A DNA stretch of 64,000 nucleotides from Acarospora socialis (taxonomy: Eukaryota > Ascomycota > Lecanoromycetes > Acarosporales > Acarosporaceae), in assembly GCA_025617375.2 (NCBI GenBank), contig JAMYGW020000007.1, positions 868,001-932,000 on the forward strand, written 5' to 3'. Below are positions 23,682-35,909 of this stretch, piece by piece. The first letter of the stretch is position 1. The number at the start of each line of letters is the position of its first letter. The notes under the pieces were generated by a model, which worked only from the letters and a program-made list of their open reading frames with translations, did not search any database and was not told the DNA's origin. Made by a program: the position numbers and the translations under genes.

Positions 23682-24732
23682 GCTAAGGATGAGTACATTA
23701 GGGCATCAAGTGGTTCCTGGGGTCAGCGGCGTTAGAGTGTTTACGATTTCTTGGACTACCACTCCCATCACTGGCTTTGGCTCTAGTATCTCTCTCAACT
23801 TAAGGCAGCTTCTCGAGCCGCCCTGTACATATGATGCCCACTCTGACGAATTTCCCACCCTCAGAATAGTTCAAAGTCTTCAGGTCTCCGCTATCTAGAT
23901 GATTTACTTTAGGGGTTTCGTAATAGGACCGTCCCGAATGGGTAGTCTACACCAGAATATTTTTGAACCTCAACAGCCCTCCCAATTCGAATGTATATGA
24001 ATTTCTTTCTAGACCATATCTGCAACATACGACCACAGACTAAGAAACACTGGGCTATTCCCATGACTCTGATGCCCATCACTCTCCCATTCACAGAATT
24101 CTCGAATGTGGTTTGCTGGGTCTAGAAAATCCTTCGCTTCATCTCATAATCATAGAAGCCTAGTGCCGGAATAGGAATTCCAACTCTAGAGACCTGAACT
24201 CTGAAAAGAGGATGTGTGCTGCAGGGACAATAGCGTGCTATCTTCATGACACAGACACACATTACTCTCCAGTTCACTAGATTCAGAATGTGGTTCTGGG
24301 TTCGCCTATTTGGGGTGGCTTATTCTTGAATGTTTGATTTTGGGACTCCGTCCCATCTAACATCTTTTCCCCCTGCACCGGTGAAGCTCCTATGATGACT
24401 GTAAGCCCTCAGACCACTTTGAATTGCATACATTCTTGATTTCTTTCCACAAAATGTGAGGCTTGATTGCCCAAATGCCCTGTCAAGATAGAATGATGCA
24501 CTGTTCAAACGACGGCTGTTCAATCTGATTTACTGGCTAATCCGTGGTACAGGTCCTCCCTTGTTACGCTATGCCAACGTAAAGTACTGTACAGCCCAAC
24601 AACGTCATAGCCCAGCCATTCTGGTTTGCAGCTATAGTTTAATTTCGAATGACAATAATGTCTGCCAGCAAAGCTTGACCAATTTATGCGCTTGATGAGC
24701 GATATGGCTGGCAGACAACGTTGAAGTCGGGG
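23682..24732. other. Convergent intergenic region with degenerate direct repeats
   Basis: About 1 kb between MTP18 and the HET gene. No coding region is supported. Two imperfect copies of a roughly 60-base unit lie at 24060-24124 and 24245-24303. Confidence 0.5.
24060..24303. repeat. Imperfect direct repeats of about 60 bases
   Basis: The segments 24060-24124 and 24245-24303 align by eye with several mismatches and small gaps, sharing CATGAC, ACTCTCC, TTCAC, GAATGTGGTT and CTGGGT in the same order. They look like an old duplication or a decayed repeat. The family is not recognised. Confidence 0.45.
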
Positions 24733-26567
24733 TCACACTATGCCAACTAACTCAACCTTGTCCAAAAAGTTCTCTGTGGCTTCCCCATCCATAATGCCGT
24801 GAACAAAGCAGTGTCCCACCAACTGGTGCAGCTGCAGAGGTTCCATCTCATCAGACTCTTTCAGGACTAGTGGGTGAAGAATGAACGGGACTGGGGATCC
24901 CATCAGAACCCAAACTTCATCGCCCGCACAAACTGTGTTCGGTCCAAGTCCCATATAACCATTTGAAGTCATGAAATATCCTTGCCGTTCAAAGTTATGG
25001 ACGATAGTGAGAAGTAGCTCTTTGACCTTGTGGTCGGCTTGGGTATAGTAGTCGCCTAGGGAAGCGCCCGATGTAGAGGCATTTAGTTCAGCGCAAAAGG
25101 TCTCGAGAGCATCAATATCCTCTTGTTGAGCCCTGCGGAAGGCGCGGGCCTCTCCAGGCCTGACCGGTACATTTGTAATAGGGCTTATTAAGTCACCAAG
25201 TACGGTTCGTGAGAATGCGTTTTGCCAGCTGCCGCCGCTAGGATATGGCCTACCAGGCTCTCCAAGAGCACTCCAGAGAGCTTCGGCCGTGTTCCTCCAT
25301 TTTACTAATTTACCAATCGGTTCAGAAATCACGGCATCAAAATGGCATACCGTGCCTAGCCTTATCCCATGTAGCCCAAGGATCGAATCTCCAAAGAGTT
25401 TGGCATGCGCCTTCCGCGAACCCGAGGCGTTGAATAGATCCGTTACTACGAAGGCCAATCGAGATTGGCCTCCCCAAGCCCTTGTGATGCAGTCCAATCT
25501 GGAACCCAGGATGGCATTTGAGGATAACAGTTCTTTTTGACACAGTCTGTAAGCACCAGAAGAGATTCCATATCCGTAATGATTTCCAGCACAGCCTTCT
25601 TGTACACTTGAGCCGTAGTCAATGAGTAATCTGGAAGGAGTGGTTTCTTCTTGAGCCATTCTGTGACTAGGCCAAGGAGAGCGTATACCTTGTCTCGAGG
25701 ATCAGTAGCTTCTTGAGAGCGGAACATGACCAGAAGCTCCCATAAGAGCAATCTCGGTCCGTTATCATGTTGGACTCGCTGCCGAACATTATTGAAAGGT
25801 CCAAGTGTTTGTTGAAACTCGAAAAAGACGTCGAACATATCCTGGGGAAATGTGATCCAATGCTTTTCACAGCAAACAGAGGTCATATGCTGCCTGATGT
25901 TCCGTCCAGCACTTGCAAAATCATCCCTCTCTGCGATAAAGCGTCCGCAAACTAACGTGGCATGAGGAGGAAGAGATGTCTCCTGCACCACCCAGACACG
26001 CTTCCACCACGGACGCTTCATCAGAGAGCGTATTGCAGACAGCAACTCTGGCTGGCTGCAGTGATTGGCGTTTCTGTTTGTGCAGAAGAACAAGATATCA
26101 TATAGGTGCTTGTTGGCAGCAAGTTGTTTGATGACACTGTAGGCGTCCTGAATAGTCTGCTCATCATGAGCTGATATGGGATTCCATTCCCCAAGCCATA
26201 CCAACACATCTTGAGCGTTCCCATATATGTCTTGCATAATGCCTACTTGCTGGTTCCGTTCCGAAATATCGCGCTGGTTGATGCACAGGGCATCAATCCA
26301 GATGGTTCGAAGCTCCCCATTGTCCCACCGCAAATGTCGAAGTGCAGATTCCAGGTTGGCCGTGACATGCCAGACGCATGTGTTTAGGAAAATTGGGCGG
26401 GTGATGCTTGGGTCCCCCCAGACGTACGACAAGGCTTCATAGACAGGACACTCATCCAATGAAACCATGTGAAACTCACAGCGAATGTCCTCAGCAAAAC
26501 CGCCTGGATATAGAGTGATGAGGCGAATCTCGCGCTGTATTGTGCTCAACGGGGTGTACATATCCAT
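24733..26567 (-). pseudogene. HET-domain (heterokaryon incompatibility) gene, frame shifted
   Basis: Homologue of fungal HET proteins, which act in non-self recognition and trigger cell death when incompatible strains fuse. The HET domain is complete in the first frame (26567 down to about 25500): 'YEALSYVWGDP', 'LRTIWIDALCINQRD', 'NQQVGIMQDIYGNAQDVLVW', 'PWWKRVWVVQE', 'DPRDKVYALLGL', 'MPSWVPDWT'. That frame ends at 25446. The expected continuation, from LFNASG through 'VPVRPGEARAFR' to a typical C-terminal HET tail (GDEVWVLMGSPVPFILHP...LVGHCFVHGIMDGEA), lies in another frame, 25440-24733. I found no GT-AG intron that joins the two, so a small indel or a sequence error is likely. If expressed, the product would stop after the HET domain (373 residues) and lack the C-terminal region. 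Confidence 0.75.
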
Positions 26568-27892
26568 GATGACTCAAAGATACACAAGAGAGGACTCTGG
26601 AAGCTATTACACGCGAGCTGATAAGTTGACCTTGATATTGTGTACGTCCCAGCGCAGTCACTTCCTCCACTGCAATCTTAAGTAGAGGGTGGCGCCCAGC
26701 ACAGTTGGAGTGCAGTCAAGGTCTTGAGATATGACGACCAGAATGCCCTAAGACATATACGCCAACCTGAGCATAACAGTATAGTCAGGTGCTGAGGGAG
26801 AGGTAGGTCTAAAGTTGAAAGGCGATGAGATCTATTAATAAGGTCTGTTATGAGGTAGTGACACATGGTTGAGGAAAGACGAAAATCTAACACACAGGGG
26901 ATGGCTGAGTCAATCGTGGCACTGCTAAAGCTGCGTGACCCAAAATCTCGGGATACCCTAGTATTCTGGTGCACCATGCCACAGACAGTCAATCAGATCA
27001 GACAAACATATCCCAGCTGAAAAGTATCACTGTTCAGCTGGGAGTATGACTATTACTGGGATGGTGTGGGCGATCAGGCCCGGGCAATTGGGGAAGAGAG
27101 AATGTATGGGCGCAATTTGTAGCCGGCTGCAACCATCATGCATGCAGCTTGGCTCGCGCAGGCAAGCAACGACTGAGTGAGGATCAGACTGGTGCGAGAT
27201 ATATTCTGGCATCATAAGAAGAAGAAGAAGAAGAAGAGAGGGGTAAGCACCTTCAAGGCTTAAGTAGCTCGGAGTCAACGTTCCATGTTTAGACGGTGAC
27301 TTCACGGACTTGGGATACTGTTTTTAGGACTAGTTCATGGGAAGAATTACTGCATCCCGTCCGCTCTGCCATACATAAGCCTTAGATCGGTGAATTAGAA
27401 GTTGGGTCGGTGATGACCAGCGAATACCCGCTGTTGTATGTTTTGCCTTTTTACCCAATTGTCCCTTTGCGTTTTTGGCCTTGGCCGGGAGGGTTGGTTT
27501 GATCCATCTGTATTATACAGCGTTCTTAAAACAGATACACATTTAGTGTCTTACGGAACCCTGGAATGAGGGCAGAACCTCACTACTCAGGATCTATCCA
27601 CTGAGCTTCCAGCCGGCACATAAGCCTGCTTCCTCACACAGCTTCAGACTCCTAGGGCACCGAATAGTTTCATCCCATCTGACTAACTTCATTAAATCGC
27701 GGACGGCACAAATAGGAAGACTCAAACTCCTCGAATAACCCAAAACCAACGCCATTGAAATGCAGAAGTCCCGTCTATGTACCCGTTGCCAGTAAGGTAG
27801 TCTAGAGTAGTGAGAAACCGCGCTGAAACGCACACAGAACGAAGAAAGAAGCCTCCGATGCATCCTCAGTCCACAATATTCATACTGTATAC
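26568..27892. other. Intergenic, upstream of the HET gene
   Basis: This 1.3-kb region lies between the HET start and the end of the next minus-strand gene. No gene is recognised. It contains an AAG/GAA trinucleotide run at 27217-27236. Confidence 0.5.
27217..27236. repeat. AAG trinucleotide microsatellite
   Basis: Six to seven uninterrupted AAG units lie in intergenic DNA upstream of the HET gene. Confidence 0.9.
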
Positions 27893-28892
27893 TTATCGCT
27901 CCACCCTCTCAATTAAACTCTTCCTCACCCTAGCATTAACAACGCCCCCAACCCCAAAAGCAGGAACAATCCTACACATCCGCGCCAAGCTGCTCATCAT
28001 CCAGTCCTTCCTGACCTTCGCCCACCGCGTCCCCCACCCCAGTCTCACACTCCTGTTATACAGATCCAGCCCTAGCAGATGCAGCGGCGTAGAGGCCAAT
28101 TGTATAGCCGCCGGTGCCAAAAACTGCGCCGCGCTCGCCCGACTGATGTTCTTCTCGACTCGTTCACCAAGCGGGAGGAGGGGAGCGATCAGAGGTGGTA
28201 AGTTGAACGAGGCAAAGATCGTCATGGAGTCTCGCAACGCAAACAGCGCATATGTCGCCCGCGGTATCACCCTCTTGACGCTGGTCTTCGGCCCAAACAT
28301 CTTGGCGAACTGGGAGTCTTTGACCAGGCCCAGCGACATGTTGACGCCGGACGTCGCGACGAATTTGGGGACGCCAGCGGTGGTCGTTTCGGCCGACTGG
28401 TTGTAGAGCGTGGACGAGGCCGTGTCGAGGGTGTTGGCTACGAGGTAGGTGCTGGAGTAGACCATGAAGATGAGGGCGAAGGGCTTGGAGAAAAGGAGAG
28501 TGTGCGGCCGAACGAGCAGGTTCCAGAGTGAGGTCTGGACGCTTCGGCGGAGGGAGGAGCGGCCGGACGCGTTCTCGATGATACCGCTACGTCTCGTTAG
28601 ACCCCAATGCTTCGATGAATGGCACGGTGTTGACCTACCGGTCAATGATTGTGATGATCGGAGCTACAAGCGCACCGGCGCTGGCGGCGGCTGCTGCATC
28701 GGACCCTAACCTCCACGGAAGGTCCTTGGTATTCCATTGTTTCTGCTTGATGCTTGGAGATACCGATCTAGATTGGAGAACTGCTAGATTTGCCGGTAAC
28801 GAGACAGCTATGGGAGGGGTGCCGTCTATGACTGGTGCTGAGCTTGCAACTGGCTCCCCCTTGTTAGGCTCACAGCCAGCTTCGCGCGTCAT
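27893..28892 (-). CDS. Conserved fungal membrane-associated protein, function unknown
   Basis: Exons 28892-28639 and 28586-27893 give 315 residues. The second exon starts inside 'IITIIDRGIIENASGR' and continues with 'RPHTLLFSKPFALIFMVY', 'STYLVANTLDTASS', 'FVATSGVNMSLGLVKDSQFA' and 'TYALFALRDSMTIFASFNLP'. An 'AAAAASAGALVAPIITIID' segment before it is helical and hydrophobic. Several moderately hydrophobic helices and basic loops are visible. Similar proteins occur across ascomycetes as hypothetical proteins, and the spacing of hydrophobic helices and basic residues is reminiscent of mitochondrial carriers, but I do not see the PxD/ExxK/R carrier signature clearly. The start could also be at the Met at 28919. 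Confidence 0.7.
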
Positions 28893-29625
28893 TGAATGGC
28901 AACGGGTCCATATATACAAGATGTGGGGATATCTAGGGCGAAAGAATGTGCCTTGACGAATTTACTGGCAGACCTTGACGGTAAAAGTAAACCTTATGAG
29001 CTATGACGGGACGTGCCAATTTTTTCTGATGCGGAACGCTTCCGGCGTGCGGAATTTGTCTATGCCCGTTCAGGCCATGCTGCACGCGATACAGAAGACT
29101 TCAGCTTCAGTTTCGAAGTCCACTCGTCCGGTACTTGTATTTCAGGTTTTTCGAACTAGCACGAACCGACGAGTTTCATTCTGAGGCACTCTTGACATGA
29201 GGCTAGGACCCTCTGCCACCGAGGCAAAAGACCCACCTGACTACAAAGATTTGAGCCACCAGTAGGGCGTGATTGCGGGCTGGGGCGTAAGTAGCACGTT
29301 TTTGAGCAGTTTGCAGCACCGTGGCCCGTCAGACTGCCAATGCTGGCGGTCATGCTTAGCTTCTGGCACTGGTAGTGGCCGGGCAATGCTAGGACTCTAG
29401 GGCACCAAGACAATAGACCCAGCTGCTCGGGGAGGTCAGGTCAAGCACCTAGAGATGTGTAGGGCGACTGCGCCTGTAACATATATGGATGGTATATCGA
29501 GAGACAGCCTGCCAAACGCCGCCACCCTTTAACCTCAATAAAATCACCAGCCAAAGGCCCGAGAGATCTCTATGTACACGTTATGTTGAATCTAGGCTTG
29601 CCGACGAGGCATAAACTTTTGAATT
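28893..29625. other. Intergenic between two minus-strand genes
   Basis: This 733-base gap holds the promoter of the unknown gene and the 3' flank of the lyase gene. No feature recognised. Confidence 0.5.
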
Positions 29626-31145
29626 CTAACCCGAACCTGCGGCATGAATACCGTCCAATGTAACATTGACCGCCCCAGCCTGAACAAGCTACAACGCTAC
29701 TCAGCACCATATCCAATGTTGTGTCAGGAGTTCAACTTACTGCTCTCTGTAGATCGTCAATCAGATCCTCCACATCCTCAATGCCTACACATAACCTGAT
29801 GATGTCCTCAGGCAATGCCCTCTCTTTCCGTGTGTTTGCATCTATGCTCGCATGACTCATGCGGCAGGGCATGCTGATCAGACTGTTCACACACCCGAAG
29901 CTAACACTGATAGCCCACAGCCGAGCCGCCTCCACGATACGTTCACTGACAGCAACATTCCCAGTCTCAAATGACAGCACGGCACCTGCACCTCGTGCCA
30001 TAGAGTGGTGAAGATCGTATTGAGGGTGTGATTTCAATCCGGGATACCGAACGCGAAAGCCGTGAGATTCGAGGTACTCGGCGATGCGCTGAGCATTCAG
30101 CTGTTGCTGCTCCAGACGAACTTTCAGCGTCTTGATCCCCCGCATGAGCAGCCATGAATCGAAAGGCGACAGGCCACAGCCGGAGGCATTGATCGTGAAG
30201 TAAAGCTTGTCGCCAAGAGCAGTATCGTTGACTGCAAGCACACCAGCCATGAGGTCGTGGTGTCCTGACAGATACTTCGTACCGCTCTCATAGACGATAT
30301 CTGCGCCGAGGTCGAGCGGATTTTGAAGGAGAGGAGAAAGCATGGTATTATCGACGATCACAAGTGTCTTTGGGTTTGCTGCATGGGCTAAAGATGCTAT
30401 GCTGGGTATATCAACGACCTTGATGAGTGGGTTCGTTGGTGTCTCCAGAAGCACCATGGCGGTCCGTGGTCCAAGAACCTCGCGCACCCTTTCTGGCTCT
30501 GTTGTGTCGACATGATGAACTATGATCTCGCCATTGGTGGCAAGGTGCTTCAGCAACCTATTTGTACCGCCGTATATATCGTCTCCGGTAACGACCTCAT
30601 CGCCTGGCCGTAGCAGTCTAGTGATGACATCTAGAGCGCCCATTCCTGAAGACACAACCAGGGCGCGCTGAGCGGACATGATTTTGGCGAGATGTCGTTC
30701 CAGGTAGGTCCGTGTCGGGTTCCCGGAGCGTGTGTAGTCATACTCCCCGCCTCCGCTTCCTGAGGATTGTTTGAATGTTGCCGACTATATATGACTCATG
30801 GATTAGCCATTGACTCTGCCAGCACCGCAATGGACATAATTTGTTAAAATGGCGTTCATCGGACCGAGCAATGGACGCAGTGCTCGACCAGGAATAAGCC
30901 CAAGGAATGCCTACCTGATAAATCGGCGTACTACTCGCATTGTACTGGTCGGTGCTCTCGGTGAAAACAATCTCTGTCGCTAGCGCGTACTTTCGTCCGG
31001 TGCTAGGACTTGATGGTGCCGGTGACGGTGGAAAGTCGTGTCCGTCGAGATCTATGTGTGCGAAGGCTTTGCTAAGCACACTGGTGTTCGGTGTTGAAGC
31101 TGCTGACCGCTCTGGGATCGAGGAAGAAGAGCCGGCCTCTGACAT
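29626..31145 (-). CDS. Cystathionine beta-lyase (PLP-dependent, Cys/Met metabolism family)
   Basis: Cleaves cystathionine to homocysteine, pyruvate and ammonia in the route to methionine. Exons 31145-30915, 30784-29741 and 29679-29626 give 442 residues. PLP-fold signatures: 'EYDYTRSGNPTRTYLERHLA', 'VVSSGMGALDVITRLL', 'GDDIYGGTNRLL', 'LLETPTNPLIKVVDI', 'VIVDNTMLSP', and SGTKYLSGHHDLMAG with the PLP Lys (Lys247). 'CGLSPFDSWLLMRGIKTL' and 'LWAISVSFGCVNSLISMPCR' also match. The last exon is short and adds 18 residues (AGAVNVTLDG...) after a GTAAGT donor; without it the protein ends one residue later. Residues 1-60 are a poorly conserved Ser/Pro-rich extension. Assignment as beta- rather than gamma-lyase rests on overall similarity to the fungal beta-lyase group. 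Confidence 0.88.
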
Positions 31146-31760
31146 TGTGCAGTAAAAGAGAAGTAGTAATGAAAGGTTTACGCAATCAGACTTCAGGCGT
31201 GTACAAGCTTTTGTCCGTCAATCTTCTCCTGAAGCTCCTTGGTCGCAAATGTACTCCGTAGATTGAAGGAGAGATGGCGAGGACCTGCGTTAGGCTAAAA
31301 GCTGAGGTGCTGACGCCATCGCGGCTACTTGATTATAGACGCGCGCCTGGGTTTACAGTTCCTTTACAACGCTTGACAAGATCGTTTTCTTTCATACCGA
31401 ACACTCAAAGCTGGGAGCCGTTCTATTGCAGTCATCATTGAGCTAATTCAGATTCCTCTAACGGTCCAGCATCTCCGCGCTGACCTTCGTCGCTTTACGA
31501 CCCTGAATGCTGTTTCGAGCAAGAACTAGTATCGAAAAGGCTACCCTTGTATAGCACTGGGAAAATCAAGTATTTAGTAGTATCATTATGTCTGCTCGCC
31601 CGACGGGTCACCGCGTCGGTAAATCCAGACATACATCTGGAAGCAGTAGAGTTCCAACCTTTCTAACCTATCAACGCCTTCCTGTCCCTCAAGGGTTCGC
31701 CTCGTTCATGCGCCAATATGGTACATTGCTCTAGGTAGTCTTGCGTGGCAGCTTCGCGTG
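31146..31760. other. Intergenic between two minus-strand genes
   Basis: This 615-base gap contains the lyase promoter and the 3' flank of the Msp1 gene. No feature recognised. Confidence 0.5.
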
Positions 31761-33177
31761 TCAGTCCATTGATTCAGTAGCATCTTCCATCTCATCAACC
31801 TCAGATGTTTCCGAATCGGTCGTCACGCCCCGAGTCGGGCTCGTCCGCTTGTCCAGTTGCGAGCCGCCCGCCCTTTGGAAAAAGTCTTCGGTCCTCAGAC
31901 CTCTTATATCTTCCGGGTTGAGATTTAGCGCAGTCATTCGCTGCCCAGACTCCCTCTTAGTCCTTAGAAACTCCCGCACAGGTGACATGGCGGCATCACG
32001 GCAGGCTTCCTTAATGTCACTGCCTGACATGCCTGCCATAACTCGAACTAGATAATCCGCATCAAAGTTCTTCTTATCGATCTTTGTGTCACGAAGTACC
32101 AGGCCGAGTATACGTAGCCGTTGCAGTGCTGAGGGAAGCGAGACAGAAAATTTCTTTGGCATGCGCCGTAAGATGGCTTCATCAATGTCTTGTATCCTAT
32201 TAGTGGCGCCCAGGATAAGTATGCGCTCCGGTAAACCCGACGTATTCGCTGATGTTAAGCCATCCCAGAGAGTCATGAATTCTGCCTTTAGCATACCGTT
32301 AGCTTCGTGCTCGCCGCTTCTTCTTGTGCCTAGCACAGCATCAATCTCGTCAATGAACACGATGCTTGGCTGCAGCTTTCTCGCCAGCGAAAACACTGCA
32401 TTCACCATCTTGTTCGAATCACCATACCACTTCTCCGTTAGGGTCGAGATGTGGAGGTTGATGAACGTTGCGCCACTTTCGTGGGCCAGGGCTTTGGCCA
32501 GCATTGTCTTTCCACATCCTGGTGGCCCATAGAGTAAAACTCCCGAGGGTGCTGATAGTAAGGCTGATGTGTGTGAATAAAGATGTGGCATGGTCAGAGG
32601 GTATATGACGGATTCTCTGAGTTCCTCGATAATCTCAGTCAAACCGCCAATATCTAGACTCGCGCATCCATCAGCCACTCTGTGTAAAGAGTGCGGGCAA
32701 ATGTCGCTCTAAAACAAATGTTTCAAGACCGCGCGTACCTTCGAATGAAACAGGTATGTCCTCCGGCGCAACAACCTCCATCGCGATAGCTTGTTCATAT
32801 TGGTTCAGGACCAAGTCCTCCTTCCTGGGTCTTCTTACTTCTCCTTCGTCGAAGCTACCCTCCTCCCGTAACATCGGCCCATTCAGCCTTCGCAAGATTG
32901 CTGCCGAATTTTTTTCTGCCTCCGCCTTTCTCTCGGCTTCAGGATCTAGATGTGACATAACGTAACGGACAAGGAAGTAGGCGGATACAGGCTGTTTACA
33001 AACATCAATCAGTCACTCTCTCGGGAATATTAACACTCAACCAGGAGCAACTCAGGCTTGGTGACAGCGCAAAGATCCTCAATAAATCTGGTGGAGGAGA
33101 ACAAGGCGGCTTACAGCAGCTGCCATGAGTATCAGCTCTTGCAGCCATCTGAGCTTCCTCCCTCCTTCCGAAGACAT
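31761..33177 (-). CDS. MSP1: Msp1/ATAD1-type AAA ATPase of the outer mitochondrial membrane
   Basis: Extracts mislocalised tail-anchored proteins from the outer mitochondrial and peroxisomal membranes. Exons 33177-33115, 32991-32739 and 32653-31761 give 402 residues. Exon 1 (21 codons) plus the start of exon 2 form the N-terminal membrane anchor 'LQELILMAAAPVSAYFLVRY'. The AAA core has FEDIGGL, Walker A GPPGCGKTMLAKAL, pore loop EKWYGDSNK, Walker B SIVFIDEIDAVLG, sensor LGATNR and the arginine fingers in 'DEAILRRMPKKF', then 'GMSGSDIKEACRDAA'. The C-terminus is a longer acidic tail than in yeast (rich in Glu, Asp and Ser). It lies divergent from the Csm1 gene, 528 bases away. Confidence 0.93.
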
Positions 33178-33705
33178 TTCACGAGAGTGCAAGTAGACAA
33201 AAATAGGTATGCCTCTGCAAGGAAATCTGAGTATCAAGTGCTCTGTATGTTATTGTGGTTGATATTTAAGTAATTCATGCAAAGTCCTGCGCCACGTGGC
33301 GTCGTAACGCTTTTACCGAGTACTCGCTTGATCCGTGGCTTATCTAATACTGGCAAAGAGAGGAACTGAGTAGCTGTTGTCATGAGTCGCTCCCGGAAGC
33401 GGTCAGGAGGCTTTAGGTGATGGTTACTGTACAGTTCTACCTGTGCTCACATACGCGCTTATGAATGATATCGCTCACGGCCAAGTACGTACTCTACAAA
33501 GGGTAATTCAGCGGTTCTGATGCGGAGATCTATAGTCATCAAAAGCGGCTAGCTCAGGAACGACCGTACATCTTATCTAAGCGAAATCAATGTTTGTTTG
33601 TTGACATGGACTTCAATCTAGCCAAAGACGCAAGGGCTCAGATATCTTCTTGACTCCATACGCGTCGGACTCTCTCTTAAAAAGCCGAAGCGTAAGGGTG
33701 ATGTC
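33178..33705. promoter_or_regulatory. Divergent intergenic region, MSP1 / CSM1
   Basis: Should hold both promoters. It may also contain a short first exon of the Csm1 gene: the Csm1 frame is open upstream of its first Met back to a possible acceptor at about 33638. Confidence 0.45.
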
Positions 33706-35397
33706 ATGCTCTCCCAGTTGGTTGACTCCGGATCGGACGACGAAGCACAAAATAGCGATAAAGGAATAACAACAGAGTCAAGGATTGAAAATGTGGAACC
33801 GGCAAAGAGAGCGAGAGGACGCTCGAAGGTAGCTGCAAAGAAGGTTGCCGGACTAAAGCAACCTTCTCGAACAACAGCGCAAGGGTCGACAGCAGTTGCG
33901 AAGAAAGCAGATGGTCGGAAGAATACTACGGGCAAGCGGCAGGCTCTGAAGGAAAAGCGCAACGATCAATATCCGAGCGACATCGACGAGGTGGAGGATC
34001 CTGAGGTCCGCATCAATGATGAAGTTGCGCAGAAGTCTATGGTCTCCGGAGATGAGTTGAATGTGTCAGTGGTGGCTGTGAAGCAACCACGAAAGGGACG
34101 GAAGCCACAGAAGAGAAAAGACGAGACCGCCCTACTAGAGGAAGTCGACAAAGATGAACCATCTGGGAATGCTTCTGCTGTAGCCAAAAAGAGCAAGATT
34201 AAGACTAAGAGCAAGGCATCGTCTGTCGTATCGAAACCCGCAACAAGCAAAGATAATGCCTCCCTAGAGGAGGAGCATCCCGAAGAGGTTATCCCTGAAA
34301 CTCAGCAAGTACCGATGGACATTGACCAGTCTCTTGCATCGGAAGAAGCGCACGATATGAGCAAGTCAACAGCACAGGTTGTTACGAAACGTACAACCCG
34401 AAAACCGGCCGAAGCTAATTATCACCACCTACAAATGGCTAGGAAGCGGGCAGGCAGCGCATCAGATATCGAAAAGGCTGGGAGTGACCCTGCTACACGG
34501 CGGCGACTGGGAGAGCTAACAAAGAAGATGGAAAACTTGGACGTGAAGTATCAGAATCTGCGTGACGTGGGAATCAAGGAGGCCGAGGCAAATTTTGAGA
34601 AACTGAAGAAGCATTCGGAGGAACGATCAAAGGGTAGGTCGGCTTTAACAGTTTCGCAAATCATGTCTAATTCATTTCAGCTGCGAATGAACTCATCGCC
34701 TCACTTAAGAAGGAGTTGAGCACTCAGACGGCTTTAGCGCAGGAGTCACGATCGTTACAGAAGCAGCTCTCCAATAGAGACTCAGAGTTGTCAAATGCTC
34801 GAGGCAATGTGGATCAGCTATCGACCTCTCTATTGGAAGCACGAAACGAAAATAAAGCTGTTCAAGCTAAGTTGGCAGCTTCACGAACTGCAGCTGCTTC
34901 TGTGGAGAGCGTGAATGCGAAATTGCCCGGCAGTGCAATGAAACCAAATGGTCATATCCGGACATTGATGGTTGGCAGTGCTGAGGCCGCCCAAGCTGCA
35001 CAAGTGGCGCAGCTGAAGGAAGATCTCTACAGTGACTTAACGGGACTTATATTGAGAGGAGTCAAGCGTGGAGACGACTCGGAGGTGTATGACTGCATCC
35101 AAACGGGTCGCAATGGCAGTAAGCTTAACAAACATCCCAATACACTTCAGACGCTGATATGGTACGCTAGCTCTTCATTTCAAGCTTGCTATTGCTTCGG
35201 AGGGCACTGGAAAGGGGACCAGTTACGAAGATACAGAGTTTCAGTACACGCCACACCTGGACACCGGTCGAGACAGCCAGCTATTGGAGCTTCTCCCGGA
35301 CTATCTGACCGAAGAGATTACGTTCTCTAGACAGAATGCTGCGAAATTTTACGGTAGGGTCGTTGAGGCGCTAACAAAGAAGAAGCAGGAGGACTGA
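33706..35397 (+). CDS. PCS1: Monopolin complex subunit Csm1/Pcs1
   Basis: Kinetochore and rDNA cohesion factor; clamps microtubule sites or cross-links rDNA repeats. Exons 33706-34633, 34681-35118 and 35171-35397 give 530 residues. Residues 1-260 are low-complexity, basic and acidic (many KK, RGRSK, and acidic runs), typical of the disordered N-terminus. About residues 265-390 are a coiled coil ('ATRRRLGELTKKMENLDVKY', 'KKELSTQTALAQESRSLQKQ'). The C-terminal globular Csm1 domain follows: 'LKEDLYSDLTGLILRGVKRG', 'YDCIQTGRNGTLHFKLAIAS', 'SYEDTEFQYTPHLD', 'LLELLPDYLTEEITFSRQNA'. The true N-terminus may lie in a small upstream exon, since the frame 'KKPKRKGDV' is open before the first Met. Confidence 0.88.
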
Positions 35398-35909
35398 GCT
35401 GGGTTCTTTCTCTTACAGAGAGCTCAGCGCTTTATTGTCCACATCATGGTGACTAGAGGAACTGCTCTTGCGCTGTCTGAAGGGTGTGTTGATGATACGA
35501 ATGGAGCGATCAAGTTAGTCAAAATCGTTCTAGCGCTCGGGGTGGGAGGTTCACGAACATGAGCTTGGTGCTATTGTGTAAGGTACTAGCTACAGTTGTT
35601 TGATGACATGCTGCGCAAGTCATTAAACCTGAATCACAAACTTGTCTTGAAGATACTTGTACACTCAATTGCTGAAGATGGGATGTAAGGTATTATTGTA
35701 ATATAGTATTTGTCGCATAAAGCATGAAGTGGATTCAGGGGTCGGTCTCGGCTGACGTCGTGGGGTTCTCCGTTTAAAAAATTACGGGCTTCGTACTCTA
35801 CAAACGTGGAGCGCCTGTAAATCGATTATTGCTCGCTGTACCACCTCGGTGACCCTGGGAGGCTGAACATAGTTTTTGGCTGAAAAGCCGACCGCTCCTT
35901 ATTTCCTCG
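35398..35909. other. Intergenic, promoter side of MCD4
   Basis: This 512-base gap lies between two plus-strand genes. No feature recognised. Confidence 0.5.
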
